Origin: Paraburkholderia sejongensis | Lineage (GTDB): Bacteria; Pseudomonadota; Gammaproteobacteria; Burkholderiales; Burkholderiaceae | Length of the DNA: 64,000 nucleotides | Direction of reading: 5' to 3' | Assembly: GCF_020880815.1 (NCBI RefSeq) | Contig: NZ_JAJITD010000011.1 | Coordinates: 1-64,000, forward strand | Shown here: positions 34,448 to 42,576 of the stretch, one piece after another | Layout: each line of letters opens with the position of its first letter | Position numbering within the stretch: the first letter of the stretch is position 1 | Position numbers and translations under genes: made by a program | Notes under the pieces: model-generated | What the model was told of the DNA's origin: nothing | The model's input: only the letters and a program-made list of their open reading frames with translations | The model's database searches: none

Positions 34448-36709
34448 TCAACCGAGCAGCTTATCCGGCGTAATCGGCAGATCGCGGATGCGTTTGCCGG
34501 TCGCATGCCAGATTGCGTTGCACACCGCCGCGGCCACGCCCACCACGCCGATTTCGCCTACGCCCTTCACTCCGAGCGGATTGACGATGTCATCGCGCTC
34601 ATCGACGAACAGCACGTCGATCGCATCGATATCGGCGTTCACCGGTACGTGGTACTCCGAAAGATTGTGGTTCATCTGCCGGCCCAGTGCGTGATCGAAC
34701 TGGCCGTGTTCGTGCAGCGCCATGCTGATCCCCCACACGACGCCGCCGGCAATCTGGTTGCCGGCCGTTTTGGGGTTGATGATGCGCCCCGCCGCGATCG
34801 CGCTGACCACCCGCGTGACCCGCACGATGCCGAGCGCATCATCGACGCGCACTTCGACGAATACCGCCGAATGCGTGCCCATCGAATACGCCTGCTGTTT
34901 TTCATGCGGCTTCACGCTGACCTGCTCTTCGAGTTCGCTAACACCTGCGCGCTCCAGTAACGCACCGATTGCGATCGAATCGTCCGCGCCCTTGCCGCAT
35001 ATGAGTCTGTCGCCGTCGCGTCGAATATCGTCATGCCCCGCGGCCGCAAAGCCGACGCCGCCATATTCGCGCGCAAGTTCGATCAGCCGGTTATGCAAGC
35101 GCGTGCAGACCGCATCGACCGCGCTGCCGACCGACGACACCGTCCACGAGCCGCCCTCGATCGGCGCTTTCGGCAAACGCGTATCGCCGAGTTCGAAGCT
35201 CACATCGGCGAGCGGCACGCCGAGCGCATCGGCGGCGATCTGCGTCATCGCGGTGTAGGTGCCGGTGCCGATATCGGCGGTCGAACTCGACACCTTCACG
35301 TGACCGTCGCGGCTCAGCACCGCGCGCGCGGCTGCTTCGTTCTGCATTGCGTCCCACGCACCGGTCGCCATCCCCCAACCGATCCATTCGTTGCCTTCGC
35401 GACGCGCGCGCGGTTCGAGCGGACGGCTCGCCCAGCCGAAGCGCGCGGCGCCCTCGCGATAGCATTCGCGCAGCGCCTTGCTCGAAAACGGTAGATTCTT
35501 GTTCGCGTCGCGCTCCGCATAATTGATCAGTCGCAAATCGAGCGGATCGATATGGAGCGCGGCGGCCAGTTCGTCCATCGCGACTTCGAGCGGGAACAAG
35601 CCCTGGGTCGCGCCCGGCGCGCGCATGTCGGCCGGCGTCGGCACATCGAGCTTCGCGACCTTGTAGCCCATCGAAACGTTATCGCAGCGGTACAACTGCC
35701 CGGCCCAATTGACCACCACGTCGCAGTAGTCCTCGTACCGCGAGGTCTCCGAGACCGCCTCGTGAATCACCGCTTGCAGACGGCCATCGGCCGACGCACC
35801 GAGCGCGACCCGCTGCACCGATTGCGGACGGTGCGCGAAGGTGAACATCTGCTGGCGCGTCAAGCTCACGCGCACCGCGCGCTTCAATTCGCGCGCGGCC
35901 ATCACCGCGAGCGCGAGATGATATTGCGGCCGCAATCCCGAGCCGAATGCGCCGCCGGCGAACGGCGAAATAACCTGCACTTCATCGTCGCGCAGACCGA
36001 ACACGCGCGTCAGATAACTTTTCGTATTGACGACGCCCTGGGTCTTTTCATAGACGGTCAGGTGGCCGTGCGCGTCGGGCACCACGGTGCAGCCGTGCAT
36101 TTCCATCGGGTTGTGATATTGCGCGGGCGTGCTGTAGAACGCATCGACGCGCGCCGCAGCGACAGCCAGCGCGCGACGCGGGTCGCCGCGCTCGGGCGGC
36201 GGCGGATCGAAGCCGCCCTTTTCGGTGGAGGGCAGCGCCGCACTCATCAACATCGCGTCGAAATCGGTCTGGTGCGGCGCGGCCTCGTATTGCACGCGCA
36301 CCAGCGACGCCGCATGGCGCGCGAGTTCGAGCGACTCGGCGACCACCAGCGCGACCGGCTGGCCGCTATACCAGACACGCTCGTCCCACAACGGCCTGAA
36401 GGGCGTGCCGCCGGGCGCGATCTGATCCTTGAAGACGGCGGGGTCCGTCGGCAACTCCGGGCGCCTGCGATGCGTCAGCACCAGCAGCACGCCGCGCAGC
36501 GCGTCGGCGGCCGACGTGTCGATCGACACGATCCGCCCGTTCGCAATCGTCGCCGATACGACAAATCCGTATACGAGGCCATCGGCCGCGAAGTCGGCCG
36601 CGTAACGCGCGGCGCCGGTCACTTTCAGGCGGCCATCGACACGCGAATGCGGCACGCCGGTCGTGCGCGGGGATGTCCCCTGCGGCGGCGGAATTTCAGC
36701 ACGGTTCAT
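34448..36709 (-). CDS. paoC: aldehyde oxidoreductase, molybdenum-binding subunit
   Basis: Large subunit of a xanthine-oxidase-family enzyme that oxidises aldehydes at a molybdenum cofactor (MCD type). ATG 36709 gives 753 residues. Visible blocks: the N-terminal domain start VDGRLKVTGAARYAADF near 27-43, the cofactor loop FAGGAFGSGLRPQYH, MRAPGATQGLFPLEVAMDELA, and the base glutamate in GVKGVGEIGVVG near the C-terminus. It overlaps paoB by ATGA, and the gene order A-B-C matches E. coli paoABC. No maturation chaperone gene (paoD/xdhC type) lies next to it. Confidence 0.93.
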   Translation of the reverse strand: MNRAEIPPPQGTSPRTTGVPHSRVDGRLKVTGAARYAADFAADGLVYGFVVSATIANGRIVSIDTSAADALRGVLLVLTHRRRPELPTDPAVFKDQIAPGGTPFRPLWDERVWYSGQPVALVVAESLELARHAASLVRVQYEAAPHQTDFDAMLMSAALPSTEKGGFDPPPPERGDPRRALAVAAARVDAFYSTPAQYHNPMEMHGCTVVPDAHGHLTVYEKTQGVVNTKSYLTRVFGLRDDEVQVISPFAGGAFGSGLRPQYHLALAVMAARELKRAVRVSLTRQQMFTFAHRPQSVQRVALGASADGRLQAVIHEAVSETSRYEDYCDVVVNWAGQLYRCDNVSMGYKVAKLDVPTPADMRAPGATQGLFPLEVAMDELAAALHIDPLDLRLINYAERDANKNLPFSSKALRECYREGAARFGWASRPLEPRARREGNEWIGWGMATGAWDAMQNEAAARAVLSRDGHVKVSSSTADIGTGTYTAMTQIAADALGVPLADVSFELGDTRLPKAPIEGGSWTVSSVGSAVDAVCTRLHNRLIELAREYGGVGFAAAGHDDIRRDGDRLICGKGADDSIAIGALLERAGVSELEEQVSVKPHEKQQAYSMGTHSAVFVEVRVDDALGIVRVTRVVSAIAAGRIINPKTAGNQIAGGVVWGISMALHEHGQFDHALGRQMNHNLSEYHVPVNADIDAIDVLFVDERDDIVNPLGVKGVGEIGVVGVAAAVCNAIWHATGKRIRDLPITPDKLLG

Positions 36710-37713
36710 CGCGCGGCCTCCTCGAACGAACGTTGTGTGGCCTCGCCGAACGCGCGCACGATCACATGCGCGGCGAGTTCGATCTTGAACGCGTTGTCGC
36801 GCCGCGCGCGGGCGCCACGCAGCAGCGCGGCCGCGAAATCGCCGACGTTCTGCGCGGTGAGCGGCTGACCGCGCAATTGCGCTTCGGCCGCCGGATCGCG
36901 CCACGGTTTGTGCGCGACGCCGCCAAGCGCGCAGCGCGCGTCGACCACACGACCGGCATCATCGAGCTCGACACCGACGGCCGCCGACACCAGCGCGAAC
37001 GCATACGACGCGCGATCGCGCACCTTCAGATACGCGTGATGCGCGGCAAAGCCTTGCGACGGCAATTCGATCGCGGTGACGAGTTCATCGGCGCGCAGAT
37101 TGGTATCGATCTGCGGCGTGTCGCCGGGTAGCCGGTGAAACTGCTCGAACGGCAGCGTGCGTGCGCCGTCCGGGCCGAGCAGATGAACTGTCGCGCCGAG
37201 CGCCGCGAGCGCTACGCACATATCCGACGGATGCACGGCGATGCAGTGTTCGCTGGCACCGAGAATCGCGTGATTGCGGTTCAGCCCGTTCAGCGCCGGA
37301 CAACCGCTGCCGGGTTCGCGCTTGTTGCACGGCGTGCCGGCATCGTAGAAGTAATAACAACGCGTGCGTTGCAGCAGATTGCCGCCGACCGTCGCGACGT
37401 TGCGAATCTGCGCGGACGCGCCGGCGAGAATCGCCTTGGCGAGCAGCGGGTAACGCGCGGTGACTGCCGGGTCATAGGCGAGCGCGCTATTGGTCACGAG
37501 CGCGCCGATTTTCAGGCCGCCGTCCGCGGCCGCGTCGATACTTTTGAGCGGCAACCGGTTGATATCGACCAGCACGGCGGGGCGCGCGACGTCCTCGCGC
37601 ATCAGATCGACCAGATTGGTGCCGCCCGCGATAAACGCGGCCCTGGGATTCGCGCGGTGCCGCGCGAGCGCGTCCTGCAATGCATCCGCGCGCGCATACG
37701 AGAAGCGGTTCAT
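36706..37713 (-). CDS. paoB: aldehyde oxidoreductase, FAD-binding subunit
   Basis: Middle subunit of 335 residues that carries FAD and passes electrons on. FAD-binding motifs are AFIAGGTNLVDLMRED near 26-41 and IRNVATVGGNLLQRTRCYYF near 103-122. Four cysteines (C119, C129, C138, C157) sit in the insertion that binds the extra [4Fe-4S] cluster known for PaoB-type enzymes; the segment contains PCNKREPGSGC. ATG 37713 overlaps the stop of paoA in ATGA, and its own stop overlaps paoC the same way. Confidence 0.93.
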   Translation of the reverse strand: MNRFSYARADALQDALARHRANPRAAFIAGGTNLVDLMREDVARPAVLVDINRLPLKSIDAAADGGLKIGALVTNSALAYDPAVTARYPLLAKAILAGASAQIRNVATVGGNLLQRTRCYYFYDAGTPCNKREPGSGCPALNGLNRNHAILGASEHCIAVHPSDMCVALAALGATVHLLGPDGARTLPFEQFHRLPGDTPQIDTNLRADELVTAIELPSQGFAAHHAYLKVRDRASYAFALVSAAVGVELDDAGRVVDARCALGGVAHKPWRDPAAEAQLRGQPLTAQNVGDFAAALLRGARARRDNAFKIELAAHVIVRAFGEATQRSFEEAAR

Positions 37714-38300
37714 GGCCGCCCTCCCGAGGGGTCGACGCCCGCGGTGCGCTGCTCGTCCCGCACCGGGCGCGTATCGTCGAAACCGGCGACCTCGACGATC
37801 GCCGCGACGATGTTCGTATATGCGCCGCAACGGCACAGGTTGCCGCTCATCTGCTCGCGCACGTCGTCCGCGCATTGCACGTGAGCTTCTTCGAGCATGC
37901 CGAGCGCCGAGCAGATCTGCCCCGGCGTGCAGTAGCCGCACTGAAACGCATCGTGATCGATAAAGGCCTGTTGCAGCGGATGCAGTGTCGCGCCGCTCGC
38001 CAGCCCCTCGATCGTCGTGATCGACGCGCCGTCGTACACCACCGCGAGCGCGAGACAGGTGTTGATTCGCTGGCCATCGACGAGCGCGGTGCACGCGCCG
38101 CATTGACCGTGATCGCAGCCCTTCTTCGTGCCGCTCAGTTGCGCATGTTCGCGCAGCAGATCGAGCAACGTGGTCCACGCTTCTACGTCGAAGCGCCGCG
38201 TCTCGCCGTTGATCTCGAAGGTCAGCGCATGGGTCGCCGGGGCGCGGTCAGGCTGCGCGGGCGCCGGGGCCGGCGCGGCTTGAGCATCTGAAGTCAGCAT
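37710..38300 (-). CDS. paoA: aldehyde oxidoreductase, 2Fe-2S subunit
   Basis: Small subunit of 196 residues with two [2Fe-2S] clusters. The plant-ferredoxin-like site has C62, C67, C70 and C82 (GCDHGQCGACTAL), and the helical second site has C121, C124, C156 and C158 (FQCGYCTPG and LCRCG). The first ~24 residues are Ala/Pro-rich and hydrophilic with no twin arginine, so unlike the E. coli periplasmic enzyme this one is predicted cytosolic. A strong AAGGAGG site precedes ATG 38300. It is the first gene of the three-gene operon. Confidence 0.93.
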   Translation of the reverse strand: MLTSDAQAAPAPAPAQPDRAPATHALTFEINGETRRFDVEAWTTLLDLLREHAQLSGTKKGCDHGQCGACTALVDGQRINTCLALAVVYDGASITTIEGLASGATLHPLQQAFIDHDAFQCGYCTPGQICSALGMLEEAHVQCADDVREQMSGNLCRCGAYTNIVAAIVEVAGFDDTRPVRDEQRTAGVDPSGGRP

Positions 38301-38444
38301 CGTAGGTCCTCCTTATCATCGGGCGCGCGGCCGCAAGCCGGCCACGCGAGGACACGCAAACGCGACGGCGGCGCGCAAGCGCCGTGCCGCGGTATCGCCA
38401 AACGGCTCGCGGGCGGTCAGCGGCGGCCCGCCGCCACGTTGCAT

Positions 38445-38777
38445 TTACTGACCAGCCCCGCCCGCGGGCGCGGACGACGCGCCCTTCATGCGCTTGTGGC
38501 TGGGCGTCGCCTGTTGCTTCGTGGTGCGGCCGTTGCCGCCGCCGGCGACGCCGTTGGTCGCGCCGCTGCCCTCGCCGATCGCACCGTTCGCATTGTTCGC
38601 GCCGGTCGAATCCGGCGTGCGCGATTCTTCGAGACTGGCGCCGCCTTTCGCGCCGGCCTGGCCGCCTTGGGTGGCCGGGCTCGAGCCGGTCTGCGCGTGC
38701 GCGCCCGGCGCGAAACCGAAAGCACAGCAGCCGCAGACCAGAGCCGCAACGAGTTTGATGGGCAGATCGATCTTCAT
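38445..38777 (-). CDS. small secreted Gly/Ser-rich protein, 110 aa
   Basis: ATG 38777 follows GGGAGA at the right distance and starts a signal peptide (residues 1-28, cut after AHA). The mature protein is disordered with GGQAGAKGGAS, several GANNANGAIG-like turns, and a basic segment TKQQATPSHKRMKG. The layout signal, glycine-rich, then basic end fits the group with 16195-16512 and 22631-22927. It lies between paoA and an SDR gene, both on the same strand. Function unknown. Confidence 0.72.
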   Translation of the reverse strand: MKIDLPIKLVAALVCGCCAFGFAPGAHAQTGSSPATQGGQAGAKGGASLEESRTPDSTGANNANGAIGEGSGATNGVAGGGNGRTTKQQATPSHKRMKGASSAPAGGAGQ

Positions 38778-38825
38778 GGCACTCTCCCTGATCGTGTTGT
38801 AAGACATCGGCTTCGGTTCGCTAAC

Positions 38826-39692
38826 CTAAATAATCGGTGCGCCGCCGGTCACCGCAATTGTCGCGCCCGAGATATAGCTGGCCTCGTCGGACGCGAGCAT
38901 CACGTACGCGGCGGCCAGTTCCGCCGGCTGCCCGGGGCGCTTCATCGGCACCTGCGAGCCGAAGTTCTCGACCTTGTCGGGCCCCATCGTCGATGGAATC
39001 AGCGGCGTCCAGATCGGTCCCGGCGCCACGCAGTTCGCGCGAATGCCCTTTTCCGCAAGCAGTTGCGCGAGCCCGCCGGTGAAATTCTGGATCGCGCCCT
39101 TGGTGGTCGCGTACGCGATCAGCCCGGGGTTCGGCTTGTCGGCATTGATCGACGAGGTATTGATGATCGAACCGCCCGGTTTCATATGGCGCACGGCCGC
39201 GCGCGTGATCCGGAACATCGCGCCGATGTTGGTATCGAAGGTCTTGTCCCATTCGTCGTCGCTGATCGCATCGAGCGACGGGTAGCTCATCTGGTACGCG
39301 GCATTGTTGACCAGCACGTCGAGCCGGCCGAACGCGTCCATTGCCTTGTCGACGATCGCATTGCAGTGCTGGCGGTCGCAAATGTCGCCGGGCATCAGCA
39401 CCGCCTTGCGGCCCGCGTCCTCGACCCAGCGCGCGGTCTCGCGCGCATCGTCGTCCTCGTTCAGATAGGCGATCAGCACGTCCGCGCCTTCGCGCGCGAA
39501 CGCAATGGCGACCGCGCGGCCGATGCCGCTGTCGCCGCCGGTGACGATCGCCGCCTTGCCGGCAAGACGCCCCGAACCCTGGTAGGTTTTTTCGCCGTGA
39601 TCGGGCTGCGGATTCATCGCGGCCGTGCGGCCCGGTGTCTGCTCCTGCTGCTGTTGCGCAAAGGGTGGGGATGGACGTGGCGCGTCGCTCAT
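38826..39692 (-). CDS. SDR-family oxidoreductase, YhdG/Gsp39-like
   Basis: A 288-residue NAD(P)-dependent short-chain dehydrogenase with a 40-residue polar N-terminal extension (QQQQEQTPGR). The cofactor motif is TGGDSGIGRAVA near 51-62, the Asn-rich strand VLVNNAAYQM follows, the serine is in SIINTSSIN, and the catalytic pair is in AYATTKGA (Tyr and Lys). GGAPI forms the end. The extension and the YLNEDDDA loop place it with general-stress SDRs (Gsp39/YhdG-like) that reduce aldehydes or sugars. CCAGGAGAG precedes the ATG. The closeness to paoABC suggests aldehyde detoxification, an inference. Confidence 0.9.
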   Translation of the reverse strand: MSDAPRPSPPFAQQQQEQTPGRTAAMNPQPDHGEKTYQGSGRLAGKAAIVTGGDSGIGRAVAIAFAREGADVLIAYLNEDDDARETARWVEDAGRKAVLMPGDICDRQHCNAIVDKAMDAFGRLDVLVNNAAYQMSYPSLDAISDDEWDKTFDTNIGAMFRITRAAVRHMKPGGSIINTSSINADKPNPGLIAYATTKGAIQNFTGGLAQLLAEKGIRANCVAPGPIWTPLIPSTMGPDKVENFGSQVPMKRPGQPAELAAAYVMLASDEASYISGATIAVTGGAPII

Positions 39693-39783
39693 AACAGCTC
39701 TCCTGGTTGCGAATGAACGTGAGTGGCGGTAAGCGGCGCGCGCGAACGCGCCGCGTTACGAGCTGTTCAGCAACTGGTGGACC

Positions 39784-39819
39784 CGCGTGGGAAGCCGCGT
39801 GGTAAGCCGCGTGGGAAGC
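39784..39819. repeat. three 12-nt tandem units
   Basis: Three adjacent copies of cgcgtgggaagc; the middle copy has one change (cgcgtggtaagc). They lie upstream of the SDR gene, outside coding sequence. A 12-nt unit is a multiple of three, so it may be a remnant of coding sequence. Confidence 0.8.
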
Positions 39820-39991
39820 CCCATTACGCGGCAATAGATGACAGCGGTGTGACGTCAAGCTGACCGCAACCTGACGTTGCGTTGGCATCGACGTGAAGTC
39901 GACTGGGCGCAGGAAATTCGCCGCGAAAAGTATCCACTAAGAATGTGGTTCAAAAGCGCCGGCAGCGCCGGGAGAGCACCCGGCACCCCCG

Positions 39992-40453
39992 CTATGGCGG
40001 CCCCGCCGCATGCAACGCCGCCGCCGATTCGAGCACGCGCAACAGCCGCTCCGGCGTCAACGGCTTCGCGCAGTGCGCGTCGAAACCCGCGGCCTTCGCC
40101 AGCGTGCGGTCATCGCGCGATGCAAACGCGGTGCAGGCGACCAGCAACATGTGGGAAGTTTGCGGATGCGCGCGCAGCCGCCGCGCGAGTTCGAGACCGT
40201 CGAGGCCCGGCATCTTGATGTCGAGCACCACCGCGAACGGCTGCCAGTCGCGCGCGATGTCGCACACAGCGAACGGATCTTCGAGCGCACGGCATTCGAA
40301 GCCGTCGGCCGCGAGCAGCATCTGCAATGCATCGGCTGCCTCGCGGTAATCGTCGACCACCAGCACCCGTCGATGCGCGGCCATCGCATATTGAATCGGC
40401 CGCCATACGAGCACGTCGTCGGTACTGTCGACGTTGTCGTTGAACAATGTCAT
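39992..40453 (-). CDS. single-domain response regulator
   Basis: A 153-residue protein with one receiver domain and no output domain. The acidic pocket is DD at 34-35 (LVVDDYREA), the phospho-acceptor D78 is in VVLDIKMPGLDG, Thr lies in LLVACTAFAS, and Lys in AHCAKPLTP. About 28 residues precede the domain. ATG 40453 is chosen although its ribosome site is weak; ATG 40384 (start of the domain) is also possible. It might accept phosphate from the orphan hybrid kinase at 23054, which is far away, so this is speculative. Confidence 0.85.
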   Translation of the reverse strand: MTLFNDNVDSTDDVLVWRPIQYAMAAHRRVLVVDDYREAADALQMLLAADGFECRALEDPFAVCDIARDWQPFAVVLDIKMPGLDGLELARRLRAHPQTSHMLLVACTAFASRDDRTLAKAAGFDAHCAKPLTPERLLRVLESAAALHAAGPP

Positions 40454-40895
40454 TTTTTCTCGCCCATTTACATTCGCCCCGAAGGGCATCTCGCGCCACG
40501 CGCGCAAGATTCGATCCCATTGCGTCTGCCTGACTACGGCAAAACTGCAGTTATTCCCACTGGAAGCCAATTACCCCACGGCCAGTACGGAATCGCCGCA
40601 TCCAGGCAGGTTAGACCTGAAATACGGAACTCGAATGGCCAGTTCTTCACGGCGTTTGATTGGCGGCGCTTGCGATCCGCTGACGGCGCGGTATCGATCA
40701 ACGCTCTATCCTCGTGCTGTGCGCCCCATTGATGGGCGTCGCACGATGTCGGTATTGCAACGGACTGAGGGAATGACGCAAGGTAGGCCGCGAGCGCTTT
40801 AACAGGCGCGAATCGATCACGCGGTCATAACCAAAGAATAAGCGACGATGCGAAGAAAAAAATGCCCTATATGTTAGGGGTTTGTGCTCTGCGGG
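40454..40895. other. intergenic region, no feature recognised
   Basis: These 442 bases lie between the response regulator start and the ligase stop. A plus-strand frame (40434-40802) is open but has irregular composition and no ribosome site. Nothing is supported here; the AT-richer part near 40800-40880 may hold a promoter. Confidence 0.5.
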
Positions 40896-42569
40896 TTATC
40901 CCGCACGATTATCGATAAATCCTTTCAGCATAGCGAGCGTGTCCGCGTCTTCGATGTGTTTATCGGTGCGCCAGCGCAGCATGCGCGGAAACCGCACCGC
41001 GACGCCGGACTTATGGCGCGGACTCGCCTGAATGCCTTCGAAGCCGATCTCGAACACCAGCGTCGGCGTCACGCTGCGCACCGGTCCGAATTTATCGACG
41101 GTGGTCTTGCGCACCACTGCATCGACCCGGCGCATCTCTTCATCGGTAAGTCCTGAATAAGCCTTCGCGAAAGGCACCAACGTGCGCACGCCATCGGCTT
41201 CGTCCCACACTGCGAACGTGAAGTCCGTATAAAGACTCGCGCGGCGGCCGTGACCGCGTTGCGCATAAATAAGTACTGCGTCTACCGCATAAGGCTCGAT
41301 CTTCCATTTCCACCAGGTGCCCGACGCCTTGGTGCGGCCGACGCCATACATCGAGGCGCGCTCTTTCAGCATCAGACCTTCGACACCGCGCGCGCGACTT
41401 TCGTCGCGCAACGCCGCGAGCGCCGGCCAGTTATCACCAGCGACGCGCGGCGACACGCGCAACAAGCCGCGCGCGAGCGTGCCGTCGATCGCACCGGCGA
41501 GCGCCTCAAGGCGCGCGCGCCGTTCGGCCAGCGGCGTCATCCGCAAGTCGTGACCGTCCGCTTCGAGCAGATCGTAAGCCAGCAGCGCGGCCGGCGAGTC
41601 GGCGAGGATCTTGCGCGTCAGCGTCTTGCGCGCGATGCGCGGTTGCAGCCGCGCAAACGGCAACGGCGCGGCCGCGCCCGGCTCCCACGCGAGAATTTCG
41701 CCGTCGATCACGCAGCCGTCGGGCAACGCGTCGCCGAGCGCGGCGACCTCCGGAAAACGCTCGGTGATCAGATCCTCGCCGCGCGACCACAACCACACGC
41801 GCCCGCCGCGTTTGACGAGCTGCGCGCGAATGCCGTCCCACTTCCATTCGATCAGCCAGTGCGCGGGATCGCCGAGCGTGTCCGGCTCGGCCTGCAACGG
41901 ATGCGCGAGAAAGAACGGATACGGCAGGCCCAGATCGCTGTCGGCTCGAGACTCGCCCGGCTGCCCGGCGTCATCGTCGAGCGGTGCGATCAAACGCAGA
42001 TAGCGCGCCGCGTCGGGCTTCTGTTGCGAGTCGGTCCAGCCGACCATCCGCTGCGCGATCCGCTTGTGATCGACGCCCGCGACTTCGGCCAGCGCTCTGA
42101 CCACCAGTTGCCGCGCGACGCCGACCCGGAACCCGCCGCCGATCAGCTTGGTCAGCAGAAAGCGGCCGCTCCAGTCGAGTTCGTCCCAGTAGCCGAGGAG
42201 CCGCGTGCGCAATTCATCGGGCGGCAGGCCGCGCAAGGTCAGCATGCGTTGCTCGATCCATTGCGTCAGACCCAGCTCGGAGCTGCGCTGCGCGGGCGGC
42301 AAAATATGCGCGATGGTCTCCGCGAGATCGCCGACCGCGTGATACGACTCTTCGAACAACCACTCAGGCAAGCCCGCGCGTTCGCGCGCGATCTCGCTGA
42401 GCAGGCGCGTGGGCACCAGTTGACGCGGCTTGCCGCCGGCGAGGAAATACGCGGCCCACGCGGCGTCTTCCGGTTCGGCCACCGAGAAGTAACTGGTCAG
42501 CGCGGCGAGCTTGTCGTGGGTCGAGGTGGTCGCGTCGAGCGCCGTGTAGAGAGCGGCGAAGCGTTTCAT
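40896..42569 (-). CDS. ATP-dependent DNA ligase (exonuclease-associated type)
   Basis: Nick-sealing ligase of 557 residues. It has an all-helical N-terminal DNA-binding region (about 1-200), then the nucleotidyl-transferase domain with motif I WLIEWKWDGIRAQ, where K243 becomes adenylated, and motif III DGEILAW. Motif IV (GVEGLMLKERAS) and motif V (WWKWKIEP) follow. A C-terminal OB domain closes the protein. ATG 42569 starts 7 bases past the stop of the upstream exonuclease gene, so they are co-translated. This is the ligase of the widespread Lhr-helicase/exonuclease/ligase cluster, here without Lhr. Confidence 0.92.
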   Translation of the reverse strand: MKRFAALYTALDATTSTHDKLAALTSYFSVAEPEDAAWAAYFLAGGKPRQLVPTRLLSEIARERAGLPEWLFEESYHAVGDLAETIAHILPPAQRSSELGLTQWIEQRMLTLRGLPPDELRTRLLGYWDELDWSGRFLLTKLIGGGFRVGVARQLVVRALAEVAGVDHKRIAQRMVGWTDSQQKPDAARYLRLIAPLDDDAGQPGESRADSDLGLPYPFFLAHPLQAEPDTLGDPAHWLIEWKWDGIRAQLVKRGGRVWLWSRGEDLITERFPEVAALGDALPDGCVIDGEILAWEPGAAAPLPFARLQPRIARKTLTRKILADSPAALLAYDLLEADGHDLRMTPLAERRARLEALAGAIDGTLARGLLRVSPRVAGDNWPALAALRDESRARGVEGLMLKERASMYGVGRTKASGTWWKWKIEPYAVDAVLIYAQRGHGRRASLYTDFTFAVWDEADGVRTLVPFAKAYSGLTDEEMRRVDAVVRKTTVDKFGPVRSVTPTLVFEIGFEGIQASPRHKSGVAVRFPRMLRWRTDKHIEDADTLAMLKGFIDNRAG

Positions 42570-42576
42570 CGTGCGC

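Noticed and set aside
40434..40802. Plus-strand frame of 122 codons upstream of the response regulator
   Set aside because: Irregular composition, no ribosome site and no domain.
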